From Himantopus leucocephalus (taxonomy: Eukaryota; Chordata; Aves; Charadriiformes; Recurvirostridae), in NCBI GenBank assembly GCA_003993805.1, contig RSEF01000003.1, positions 102,773,968 through 102,837,967 of the forward strand: a DNA stretch of 64,000 bases, read 5' to 3'. The stretch's first letter is position 1; every line of letters starts with the position of its first letter. Shown here piece after piece: positions 39,165 to 49,745 of this stretch. Below the pieces are notes generated by a model. The model saw nothing but the letters and a program-made list of their open reading frames with translations, was not told the DNA's origin and did no database searches. Made by a program: the position numbers and the translations under genes.

Positions 39165-39303
39165 CTGTTTTTATCTCAACCCATGAGTTTTCACACTTTT
39201 ACCTTTCTAATTGTGTCCCCCATCCCATTGTGGGGGAAGTGAGTAAGCGGTTGTGTGGGATTTAGATGCCTACTGGGGTTAACCCACAACAAGCGCTTTA
39301 TAA

Positions 39304-39534
39304 TCTTCCTCAATTTTCTTGAACTCCTGTTTACACCTGGGGGCATATAAAAGTCCTAGTTTTATTCTACTAAGACTCCTTGGTGGATTTTATCTCAATG
39401 GTTCTTTTACTATCGCNTCTTCCTCAATTTTCTTGAACTCCTGTTTACACCTGGGGGCATATAGAAGTGCTAGTTTCTAAGCATTCTACTAAGCCTCCTT
39501 GGTGGATTTTATCTCAATGGTTCTTTTACTATCG
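39304..39534. repeat. 112/117-bp direct duplication around a single N (39417)
   Basis: Bases 39304-39415 and 39418-39534 are copies with three substitutions and a 5-bp length difference near 39475, where the right copy has GTTTCTAAGCATTC and the left GTTTTATTC. It begins 12 bp after the solo LTR ends. Confidence 0.93.
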
Positions 39535-40080
39535 TGGATCTATTCTCATGGCAAAGTTCTCCACGGTGTTGCAGGTGAGAAGGGCTCAGATGATTTGTGC
39601 TGTATATCCAATTGACAGCCGTTTGTTAATTCTGCCTCTGAAACACAGTGCCTCAAACTTGCACTTTGTATTCCTCCTTTTGGCTTATATTTCTCATTAC
39701 TGCTGGCTAACCTCATTACTGGGGCAAGGATGTCCAAGCACAAGGGTGAGAGGATGGTTGTTGGGTTGGCGGTAGTAAGATGGCAGGCCCAGAAGTCCTT
39801 GCCATCACTGAGATCTTCAGTCTTTTTCTACCTCCTCCCCAGGGTGCTCAGCCTTGATTCCAGAAATCTGTCTCCCCAAAGAATGATATGGGAATCGCCT
39901 GTGATGGTGTGCTCCACCGCCAACCTGGCCTTTATCTCCCATAACCCTGCCAAAGTGATATCCACCTGTGGTGGTTACAATGGGTGCTTCTAGTCACGAT
40001 GGCTGCATCCAGCTCAATGTGGTTTCAGGGAGACAGATGACACTGCAATAGCCATGGGCTAACTTGAGCAAGGCTGATAC
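39535..40080. other. No gene seen between two LTRs
   Basis: About 550 bp that I could not assign. It is less AT-rich than most of the window and has open frames of about 60 to 100 codons without recognisable motifs. No retroviral polypurine tract precedes the LTR at 40081. Confidence 0.45.
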
Positions 40081-40634
40081 TGTGGTTGATATGCAAACAT
40101 GACTATAGGTCAATCATCTTACCCTTAGAAAAAGTGAATAGCCCAAGAGCCCTTTGAGCTCTCCTGAATAGCAGTGGGCTGCACACCAGGATCTCCCCTT
40201 AAGTAGGGACGCCTCTCAGCATTACTTCTCGAGAATCAGAGATTCCTTGCAACAACAGATCCTCGGTAAGTGACTAATAGCATGCTAAACTTTGAAATCT
40301 TAGCTAAGTAATATAAAAGATTGATTGTGCGTATATAATCCTTTAGACATAAACCATTGACCGAGTCTGGGACTAGGATTGGATCCAGCCACACATAGAC
40401 TCCTCTCTGAGGAAAGGAGTTTAGAAAACAGGGGGGTCCAGTCTGAACCTTGACTCAATGGGAGGGTCTCCCTGACAGTTCTGTCTGACCCTGTCCTCTA
40501 TGCAGTAAATAACCAAGTATATCTTGCCATCGAACCTTGTTAAAACACTGTCACATTTACTATCAACCTTTGCTAAATTCCTGTTTTATATCAATAGATG
40601 CATCACTGCTTCTCTCTATGAGTGAAGTGTGTCA
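40081..40634 (+). mobile_element. Avian endogenous retrovirus LTR, different family
   Basis: The sequence follows an avian LTR pattern I recognise, including ATGCAAACATGACTATAGGTC, GGGCTGCACACCAGGATCTCC, CCTTGCAACAACAGATCCTC, GGTAAGTGACTAATAGCATGC, GGGACTAGGATTGGATCCAG, TTGACTCAATGGGAGGGTCTC and the end CTCTATGAGTGAAGTGTGTCA. The 3' terminus at 40634 is clear. The 5' boundary is approximate, placed at a TGTGG that would give TG...CA ends. The flanks GATAC and CTCCA do not match, so either the start is misplaced or the target duplication is lost. No gag, pol or env coding remnant adjoins it. Confidence 0.75.
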
Positions 40635-43298
40635 CTCCATCCAAGACATCATCCCCCCTGATCCTTTCCCAGTGTTGCTCCTCTCATTGGGCTTCATGGC
40701 CATGTGCCAAAACTAGTTGTTTCTCAGGGAGTGGCATACTCCTAGTGGAGATACCCTTGGCCTTGCTTAGAATACACGTCCACAAAAGTATAATGGCACA
40801 GATCCTTAAAGGGAGTCCCTGAAGACTCACATAAACAATACCAGAACAAGCTAGTTTTGTTCTAACAGAAGAAATCAATAAAGTTGATGAACAATTAAGT
40901 ATCAGAATAAAAATATTTACAGATTTGATATCTAGTAATTGAAAACTTCAGTGAGGGAGTTTTCAGTGGGTGTGCCCATATTCTGAAATCTCTTTCCCAC
41001 AGCTGGCCTGCCACAACCAGAGTTTACCGAGCCTCAGGGTATAGATGAAGAGAGATTCTTTCCTGAATTTGTTTGAGAATGACATGCATATGAGGGATAT
41101 ATTACTGAAAAGAAGCTGAGAAGCACAGTTTTCATATAGGCCAACTAGCTGCTGCTTAGACTCACATTTCTAAGGGAAAGCAGTCTCTTGAAATTGCCTA
41201 CTGAAGAAAAAAAATTAGGATATCTGATATTGATTTAAAGAGGTAAATTAACGGGCTGCATAAGAGATGCATATTTGATCAAGATGTACCTGAGATGCTG
41301 AAAAAGTCAACCATATAGAGGGTTTAGATAACTACATTTTGCAGTACTAGCACACGTCTTTCTCAAAAGGCATCACCTTCATCATTCCTTCACAAGGGAC
41401 CATCCTCAGTGGCTGTGAGGAAGAACAATGTGATCACCAGTGTAATTCTTAAGTATGACCTGAAAGAAAGGGAATAATGAGGAAAATTCAAATTCTAGAC
41501 GTTCTTCTCAAATTGCCATAGTTCTTAAAAGGAGCGCTGACATAAGTGTTTGTGCTTACACATCTTCAATGAACTGCACCTTCCACTGAGCGACCCAGAG
41601 CCTCAATTATTCTAATCCTACCTCTCCCTCTCAAAACCAACTGTGAATGAAATGCCTTTGTAAAAGTACTTTCCCTATGGGTTGACTTTGGTTGGTAATT
41701 TATTGGTCCGAAAAAGGGTTGAGACAGACAGAAATCAATATATCCATTCCATCAGGCATCCAGCTACTCTGTGCCACTAATGAAATTTGGTCTAAAAAAA
41801 ACCCCAGCACGCTTATTAAATGTACAGTCTGCCCTGATCCTGCTTAGAGGGAGCATATATCAGACATCCTAACCTAGAGACTACCATTTTGAATCAAACT
41901 TACTATACATTGCCATATGGCATTTGGTGGTGGCTGGTCCAGGATTTGTCAGGTGGGCAAAAATCTTCACACCAAACAGATATGGGATAATTTGGTCTTT
42001 TTCTCACAAACTAATAATTACAAAATAAATCAGACAGCTTTATATTCCTGCTAGGATTTTTTAATTACATTAATGTTTTCAATTTGGACTTTTACAAAAT
42101 GGGCCATTCTTTCTATCAGTATAAATCTCTAATGCCTACTTAAATGTTGTTAAATCCTTGGCCTTCACACTGTCCTGTGGCAATGAGTCAAACGCACATT
42201 CAGATCCACAAGCCCAAGACTACTGGGAGTTGAAAGAAAAAGGCAGAAAAAGGAAGAAATAAAACATCACATAATGTAATTCCCTCATTAGTTCGTATTT
42301 ATTTCTTTATCAAATAAATCAGTAAAAAGTTACTGGAACAAAATTGCCATGATCACTTGTTCTGTTGGATATTGGGTCTTCCAGGTAACAATTATTTACT
42401 AAAAGATTCAAATATCTTTATGAGTTCCATAGCTTGTGCTAGTCCACTGAACTGAGCAAAAAGCTAATCAATGTTCTAATGTAGTCATTAAAAAATATTT
42501 TAGGCTCTGATAGACTTTCTACACCTGTGAGGTAAACCTTCAAGCCTTGTTATAGTCAGGGGAGTTTTTTGGAGTTATATAAAGCATAGATACAGTGTTT
42601 GCACGTAAGCTATCTTTACGAATAAATCAGCTTTTTAAAATTGAATAAAAGAAAATAAATAAAATTAAAATTGAACAAGTGAAAACCAGAAACAATTATA
42701 CTATCCTTTGTTTTATTTTTGAAAATTTGTGATTACTTTAAAATGAACTATAGATTTGCTCAGAAGAACTCCAAAACATCTGCTCATATGCTTTACTAAT
42801 TATTTAAAGCCATTTCACATTTTTTAAATTACTTCTACCCATAAATATGCAAAGTAGTGTTGGACACAGTGTTAGAGGCTGAAGACAAGTAGATTGACAT
42901 ACAGCTAAACACTAAAATAAGACTTTGCTTCCAGGGAAAATATGTAACTTTTTATGCTTACTCAAATCTTTTATGTTGTTATACTAGCAAAAAAAAAGTA
43001 AATTACCAGCCATTTTCTTATCTTAGTCATACAACTCTGGCCTAAAATGCTTAAAATATAAACAGGAAAATGAGGCATGTGATACATAATATAAAAACAT
43101 CCTACCCAGTAGCAAAACCTAATGGAACTAGCCAGAAGGTTGGAACTAAGATCAAAAAAAGCAGAATGTAAAATAAAATACAAAAAGTTTTCTCTCTTAT
43201 CATCTTATGTATGGTATCAGTGCTTTAGTAATCCAAAGTTCTGACTTGTGGTCCTAGTTCTCAAGTTTCACTTCAGCTGGAATTTAAATTGTAGTCGT
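40635..43298. other. No gene seen; AT-rich DNA
   Basis: No supported gene in 2.7 kb. The stretch 42120-42190 weakly resembles an antisense LINE tail but is not callable. Confidence 0.5.
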
Positions 43299-43905
43299 GC
43301 ACCCTAGCAGCGATGAAGGCCAACAGGACCCTGGGCTGTGTCGGCCTGGGCACAGCCAGTAGACTAAGGGCAGACCTTGCCCCTCCTTTGCTTGCCACTT
43401 GTTAGACTGCAGCTGGGAACTGCTTTGGGCCCTCAGTTCAAGAAGGTCACTGAAAAACTGGAGTTCAACAGAGGCTACCAAGATGGTCGAAAGGCTGGAG
43501 CACTTAGCCTGTGAGGAGAGGCTGAGGGAGCTGGTTTTGTGCAGCCCGGAGCATAGAGGGTTTCAGGGGTCCCAATGGCAGCCCCCCAGTGCCTACAGGA
43601 ACGTTATCAAGGAGGCAGTTCTTTAGTGAGGTGTGTAGCAGAAGAGCAAGAGACAGTCATCATAAATTGAAATAAGGGGAGGTTCTGAATGTAAGTATGG
43701 AAAAATGTTCACTGTGAGGATAGTCACACAAGGGACCAGGCAACCCAAGAAGCTCTGGGATCTCTGTTCTTGGAGGTCTCCAGAACATGAGTAAACACAG
43801 GTCTAGGTAGCATGGTCTGAGTTTGATGCTGACCTCACCTCAAGGAGGCACTTGAACTAGATGACCTCCCAAAGTCCCTTCCAACATGAATTATCCTCTG
43901 AGTGT
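43299..43905 (+). mobile_element. CR1 LINE 3' end, third copy, decayed
   Basis: It opens with AGCGATGAAGGCCAACAGGACCCTGGGCTG, the CR1 segment coding for KANRTLG. It then gives an ORF2 remnant at 43399-43626 with KMVERLEHLACEERLREL, the same protein region as [13 protein letters not shown] in the copy at 14366. The 3' part includes TTGAACTAGATGACCTCCCAAAGTCCCTTCCAACATGAATTAT, the usual CR1 3' end without a preserved octamer tail. Substitutions and small indels are many, so it is older than the copy at 14366. Confidence 0.88.
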
Positions 43906-44150
43906 CTGCTTCTAGGATCTGCTGCTTCTTTCAGGATTGCTGAAAGACATTCTGCTGCATTTTGCATAACACTTCCCTGAGGCATTAAGTCCCCAGAGTA
44001 AGGAATAGAGTTCACGTTTCCTGCAGTCCCTTGGGGCTGCTGTGTACTCTTCAGGGAGTGGGACACTTGTCCTAAAAGTCATATTATGATAATTATGTAA
44101 TTAAAGTCTGTGACTTAATGCAGACTTTCACACTGATTTGCATAAGGAAA

Positions 44151-44263
44151 CGTGGCTCTTCTTGACTTCCTAACTTCAGTCAGCATGATTGCGTCATTTG
44201 AGTATTNTCGTGGCTCTTCTTGACTTCCTAACTTCAGTCACCATGATTGTGTCATTTGAGTAT
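44151..44263. repeat. 55-bp direct duplication around a single N (44207)
   Basis: Bases 44151-44205 and 44209-44263 are copies with two substitutions (G/C and C/T). Confidence 0.94.
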
Positions 44264-44491
44264 CGTTATTTAATGTCATCTTCTGGTGTTTAATTTCTAC
44301 GTTGTTGAAACAGAAAAGTCTAAGACCAGATATTATGGAATCCCCTGAGTGAATTGCAATTTGCGAGAGGCCATCAGCTTTCTAGCACAGACATTTGTCA
44401 CTTCAGCTAATTAAAAGGGTTGTTTTGCTGACAGCCACTAGGAGGTGATGACACAGTTTTTGCCATTGGGTTTTACAGTGCTTCGCTGAGA

Positions 44492-44749
44492 GCAGAGAAA
44501 CAATGACACTTGGAATAGCAATAAATCTCACACTTGCTGAATGCTAAATCCGTATGTCAGAAACATGGTAGCATTAGTTTATCGAGAATATGATTTTCAC
44601 AGCCTAACAGGATTTTGAACNGCAGAGAAACAATGACACTTGGAATAGCAATAAATCTCACACTTGCCGAATGCTAAATCCCTATGTCAGAAACATGGTA
44701 GCATTAGTTTAACGAGAATATGATTTTCACAGCCTAACAGGATTTTGAA
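44492..44749. repeat. 128-bp direct duplication around a single N (44621)
   Basis: Bases 44492-44619 and 44622-44749 are equal in length with three substitutions. Confidence 0.95.
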
Positions 44750-45995
44750 TGCTATATTTTCCTAACTCCAGTTTTGGAAATAGTGAGCTGATTTTTGCTG
44801 AAAACTTTCAGTAATGCTGCTTTTGAGGCTCTATGGGAAATCTTACTTTGAATACTCCAAGTGAAAAAATTAGGAACCAAATCCTAGGATTTTGCAATGG
44901 AAATTTTTAGACAGTATAAGCAACACTGACTCCACCTTTAACTTAAATGGTTAAACAGATGATGTGCCAGAAGATGGCATTCAATATCATGCAATACTGT
45001 TTTGGAGTTTTGTGCCAGTTAAGTACGTGCATGAACACTGTAGGAGACTTCTCCACTGTGGGTTTTACATCTGCTCTGACAATTTCAATTGTTAATGTTA
45101 ATTACAACGTCTATACTGGGTTAGCTCCATACTGGGTTAGGACTCTGTTATGATAGGTGTTTATGGTCCCAAAATAAGGCATTAGGTGAAAGAAAGTGAG
45201 AATAAAGGGGAGCAGGAGGGGATAATGTGAACATTTCTTTTAGAAACTTGTTCACCAGAGAGACATACAGTCTCAGTGGATGAATTTTAGTCCTAATTAG
45301 AGCATTGTCAGTGGAACAGTTATTGTCCTAATCAGGAACTGTGGCAGACAGGTGGTTTGTTAGACAGGTTGTAAAGGATACACAGTGCATAATAAAGTCA
45401 TCAGAGACCAGACAACGTACTGATGTTGATCCTAGTGCTCTTTCCAATGCTGCCCTTTGCACTGAAATTTGGGGCTTATCCCTCTGATAAATATGCTCCT
45501 AACTGTATAACTATGACCTTTGAACACCTACGTTAACACACAACACACTTCCACTTGATGCCAGGATAGCATAAAGAGCCTTACAAGAAGAGTGTTATTA
45601 TTTTTGTCACCTGCAGAATATTAATGCAAATATTTATGTTGTGCCAATAACTGTTAAGTGTTGAGTGGTTTATGTGCTGATCACTTGGACCCAGTTTTAC
45701 AAGCTGTTATATGCCTGTATTTCATTATAGGAAGAATGTAGGTACCTCACAATAACAGAAAAAAACGTTTAAATTCTTCCAATATGCATAGCAGTTACAT
45801 TTTTCATCACACGGTCTCCATAAGCAGAACTGTCTAAGCCTGAGTGAGCCATGATCCTGGGGGGCAAGAGACAGTGTTTGTCTTCTGCTTAAGGCTGCCT
45901 GAGATTTTCCAAGATCTCCTTAGAGCTAAGCTCTCCAATAGCCTAATCTACTAAGAGCTTGCTTAACATACATTAATAATGATAGTTTCAGCAAT

Positions 45996-46075
45996 TGCAG
46001 TGGTGAGAACACTCAGCTAGTAATATGTGCCAGGGAGAGTGGATTCACACCCTTTTTCATCCCAAGTACAATTAT
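45996..46075 (+). mobile_element. Possible tRNA-derived SINE head
   Basis: TGGTGAGAACACTCAGC resembles a degenerate A box, and GTGGATTCACACCC about 35 bases later a degenerate B box. This is the layout of a tRNA-derived SINE promoter. No intact tRNA cloverleaf can be drawn. Weak. Confidence 0.3.
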
Positions 46076-46284
46076 ACTACAGCTACCACTGTCCTGCACA
46101 GTGCTTACACTACCGAGTCACAGGTAACACTGGCAATGGAAAATCCTTTGTTTCTTCTTGTGAAATTGTGGGATTATTGCTACAAATTGCGTAAGATTTA
46201 TTTGGCATCCATCAGGGAGAGCAAACAGAAAATGTAGTTTTGTGGGCTACTGGTACAAAGTTGAAGAGTCCTGGATTCACAAGG

Positions 46285-46663
46285 ATTCTTTTATTCAAAC
46301 TTTACAGAAAATTCCTGACAAAGAAATACTGGAAATTATCTAGTTAAAAAACTTTCGAAAGGAAATACTATTCATGTGTCTCTGTTGTTTTCTCTGGTCT
46401 TCTTTCTCAGTGCTCTTTGTTTCTCCTTGCCTTACTTATCTTTTTATTCCACCATCCCCCCACTCCCACCCACCANATTCTTTTATTCAAACTTTACAGA
46501 AAATTCCTGACAAAGAAATATTGGAAATTATCTAGTTAAAAAACTTTCCAAAGGAAATACTATTCATGTGTCTCGGTTGTTTTCTCTGGTCTTCTTAGTG
46601 CTCTTTGTTTCTCCTTGCCTTACTTATCTTTTTATTTCACCATCCCCCCACTCCCACCCACTC
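46285..46663. repeat. 191/187-bp direct duplication around a single N (46476)
   Basis: Bases 46285-46475 and 46477-46663 are copies with several substitutions and a 4-bp indel in a pyrimidine-rich stretch (TCTTTCTCAG against TCTTAG). Confidence 0.94.
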
Positions 46664-46689
46664 NACCATCCCCCCACTCCCACCCACCA
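46639..46689. repeat. 25-bp duplication around a single N (46664)
   Basis: The CCATCCCCCCACTCCCACCC segment that ends the preceding copy appears again just after N. The same C-rich segment is therefore present three times between 46450 and 46690. Confidence 0.9.
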
Positions 46690-47035
46690 CCACCCATGTC
46701 AGAAACTTATTTTTAATAGGTTTAGGGGCTCTTAATCTAATAATAGATAGTGCCATCTCAGTTTGGCATTGAGAATACTACTTATTAATTTCTAACACTG
46801 CTACTGCAGGACAATTCTTTGCTGCTCAAGCTTAGCTTTCTTCCCTCTGCCATATTCATATTGTGCTGGATTAAGAAAAGAGCATAAGTAGGGTGGACAC
46901 AGCAGAACAGGCTTGTCTTTATCCTGATAGTGTTGCAGTGAACATTCCCCATCCTGCCTGCTGTGCATAGAAGGGATGAGAATTTATTAGAGAGGCAGCA
47001 TTTAGTTCAGTAAGGTTGTGGGCTTGAAAGCATGT

Positions 47036-47494
47036 CGTTCACAGAAATTAGGCTCCCATATCCCACCTTGTGACTTGCTACTCATCAGGTTAAGACATTT
47101 CAGGTGCTTGCGCATTCATTTTAGAGTGGCAAAACACTTGACAAATAAGTATTTCACATAGGATCATTGATCATGACTGGGAATATGGTTACACAGGAGC
47201 TTTCAGAGGTCATCCTCTAAACAAGAATGAATGAACTGAGGTGGACTTCTTTAATCCATCAAGATCTGAGAATGTTGAGGNCGTTCACAGAAATTAGGCT
47301 CCCATATCCCACCTTGTGACTTGCTGCTCATCAGGTTAAGACATTTCAGGTGCTTGCAAATAAGTATTTCACATAGGATCATTGATCATGACTGGAAATA
47401 TAGTTACACAGGAGCTTTCAGAGGTCATCTTCTAAACAAGAATGAATGAACTGAAGTGGACTTCTTTAATCCATCAAGATCCAAGAATGTTGAG
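47036..47494. repeat. 244/213-bp direct duplication around a single N (47281)
   Basis: Bases 47036-47279 and 47282-47494 are copies with about seven substitutions. The right copy lacks 31 bp, with the breakpoints at matching CTTG tetramers. It is the most divergent of the N-joined pairs. Confidence 0.93.
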
Positions 47495-49497
47495 ACAACT
47501 GGCCTTGTTTTATTTCTGAAATTATTTCTGAAATTATTTCTCATTTTTTTTCTGAATTAATTTCATGTTGTCCTCAGTTTGGTATGTGCTTTCTACCCTC
47601 CTTCCCCAATTTCTCAATGCTACATTAATAAAACTGCTGCTCGGCCTTCTGTCTTCGTGCTGAGACCTATGGAAAATCAGTAAATTGCCTAGTATGACAT
47701 CAGACCAACTAACGTAGGGGAAACCTTAGGTGACATAGATCCAGCATACCTAGATTCTGATACTTGATCCGGCTCACATCCATCAAAGATGATGTGTAGA
47801 GAGTGTGGTCTTGCAGACAGATGTGCCCAAGCTGGTGGAATCATTTTAGGACCAGTTCTTCTGAGATAAATGACATCAAGGGCTGAATCAGAAACCATAT
47901 GTTGTTAGGATTATGGAAGGCAGACAAGGAACTTGGAGCCACTTTTCTAGTGAATTCTGTGAGACCTGTGCTAATAACAGCTTGGAGCTGAGAAATACGA
48001 AGTGGAAGTAAGCCGATTTCCTTACTGAGACTGATATAATCAAGGGTGTTAGCAGAGATGTGTCTAGAACTCAGGGTCCAGGTCTGGCATCCACATAAGG
48101 AGAAAGCTACAGGCAAATTTTCCCACTGAGATGGATTCAGAAAAAAGCTACAAGGACTATCTGGTATCCAGAAAACTTGTTTTTACTGCGAGCGACTGAG
48201 GAAATCCAGTCTATTTAATTGTTCTCCTGGGGTTTGTAAAGTACCTTATTAACAGTCTACAAGCATTTTCTCTATTATGAGAAATCTTCTCTCTTCTTGT
48301 CATGTAAGTATTCACCCCAGGAAATTGAAAGTGTTTGTGTCTAAGAAGAGAAAACATTTCTGATATAGGACGTCTTTTTAAAGCAGCAAAGTAATAGGGC
48401 AAAATGTGACGTCTGATTGTCTGACGCTAGAAAAAATTCAAACTGAAATAATTTCAAGCTTGTAAACACTGGGAAAATAATGTTTTTTAACCAAGATTGA
48501 CTCTCGGTCATGATTTCTTAAGGTTGTGTTCCAATTTGACCAGAAATAATTCAGGATCACTAGGTCAAATCTTAGATAGTTAAGGAATGACATTTTAATG
48601 TCAGTATTGCAAATGCGTAAGTAATTAATTTGTTAATTTCAATTTACTAGCTGTAAACACAAGGTCATATAAGCAGTTAGCTGTCAACAGACCATTATCT
48701 GCCACCGCCTGCCAGTCACCCACAGATGGTCCCATGAAGTCCTTCCCATTAATGCAGGTGTTATTAATAAGTAGTGTATAGCAACAGAGGAGTAAAAATG
48801 AAGTCCTGTATTATCTCCAGAGTCAATGGTCAGATGGACCTTAACATGGAAGCTGACAACCTCACCCACAGTGATTGGCAGACAGTTGTTATTTGCATAC
48901 AGCTCATTTCTGCATGGTGAAAAATCTGACATGTGGTTGTGAAGGTCTTCTAGTGGCTCAGTTGCTATGAGATAGGAGGTTTTGCTTTGATGCAGATAAT
49001 AAACAGCTGTTTACACAGCATGTTTGCACATGCTCTAATAGGAACACTGCTTATTTGTGGTTTTTTCCTACTAGTTGCACTGTGTTAACATCTGTCAAAC
49101 AACAAATAGCAATACCTGAGATGTATGAATATTAATGAAGATGCTATTTTTATCATGGGAAGAACATGAAAGTAAATCTCATAAAAACCTTTTTATTTTA
49201 ATATGTTTCTCATTTGAGGACAATTGCCTATTCCTCACATGATTTCTTCACCTATATGTACTTGTGAGAGATTTTATCCCTTAACTTGAAAGCAAAATTA
49301 ATGTGGCTAATCCCTGATTGTTTTCATGATTTCTTAAGTCTTGAGGCCACATGTTATGATCGTGCTGTCATATCTGACATGACACAATCCACATAACTTC
49401 ATTAAGTAGTTCATGGACTTATTTATGTCTTCTGACTGATCTAGAGCATATCTTTTGAGAAAGGTACAGCCAACCTGGTATGAAAAGTCTCAAGTAA
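47495..49497. other. No confirmed gene; one odd minus-strand open frame
   Basis: About 2 kb without a recognised transposon. On the minus strand the frame stays open from about 48970 to 48684 and contains CLPITVGEVVSFHVKVHL, which has the look of real protein but was not matched to a gene. A pair of palindromes lies at 49000-49033. Three repeats of ATTTCTGAA lie near 47510-47540. Confidence 0.45.
49000..49033. promoter_or_regulatory. Twin palindromes with E-box and forkhead-like cores
   Basis: TAAACAGCTGTTTA at 49000-49013 is a perfect 14-bp palindrome. Its centre is the E-box CAGCTG and its arms are forkhead-like TAAACA/TGTTTAC. Four bases later comes GCATGTTTGCACATGC at 49018-49033, whose 6-bp arms are exact reverse complements. 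The binding roles are inferred from motif resemblance only. Confidence 0.35.
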
Positions 49498-49745
49498 GAA
49501 AGAACCATTGCATCCATAACAAGTTGTTCCAGTGCTTAATCACCCTTGAAGTTTAAAAATGTCCATCTTAATAGTTTGAATTTAGCTCTTCTTTCAGTCA
49601 TTGAATCTTTTCTAATGCCTTGATCTGAGAGTTCCAAGTTAGAGTGCATGGTGCATGGCAGTACAGTTGGAGGTACATCATACCATCTCTATGCAGCTTT
49701 TTGGCCTTGTTTAGGAAGCTTTAGAATTGTAAGTATAAGAACCCT
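49498..49745 (-). mobile_element. Old antisense CR1-like LINE remnant
   Basis: AGAACCATTGCATCCATAACAAG, TTGTTCCAGTGCTTAATCACCC and ATTGAATCTTTTCTAATGCCTT resemble, on the plus strand, the reverse complement of the 3' part of ancient amniote CR1-like LINEs. The copy is decayed and has no readable protein. The ends are approximate. Confidence 0.45.

Larger units (their letters stand above)
38703..39291 (+). mobile_element. Solo LTR of an avian ERVL-like element
   Basis: It starts TGTACTGGTTTTG and ends GTTAACCCACAACA. The body follows a common avian LTR pattern that I recognise: ACAGTGTTGATGATAACACAGGG, GACACAGCTGGGACAGCTGACC, CATATGACGTCGTGCTCAG, CTTTACCTATTAAACTG, CTCAACCCATGAGTTTTCAC and CCCCCATCCCATTGTGGGG. 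The flanking five bases are AGCTC before and AGCGC after, a target duplication with one mismatch, which fixes both ends and the 589-bp length. No internal retroviral sequence is attached, so it arose by LTR-LTR recombination or is all that remains. The orientation is plus. Confidence 0.92.
43906..45995. other. No gene seen apart from two N-joined duplications
   Basis: About 2.1 kb that holds the duplications at 44151-44263 and 44492-44749 and otherwise unassigned AT-rich DNA. Confidence 0.5.

Noticed and set aside
38703..40634. The two LTRs here as a single element
   Set aside because: Their sequences belong to different families, and the first has its own flanking target duplication.
42120..42190. 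Antisense LINE tail
   Set aside because: TTGGCCTTCACACTGTCCTGTGGCAATGAGT is suggestive of a LINE 3' region, but too short and isolated to support a feature.
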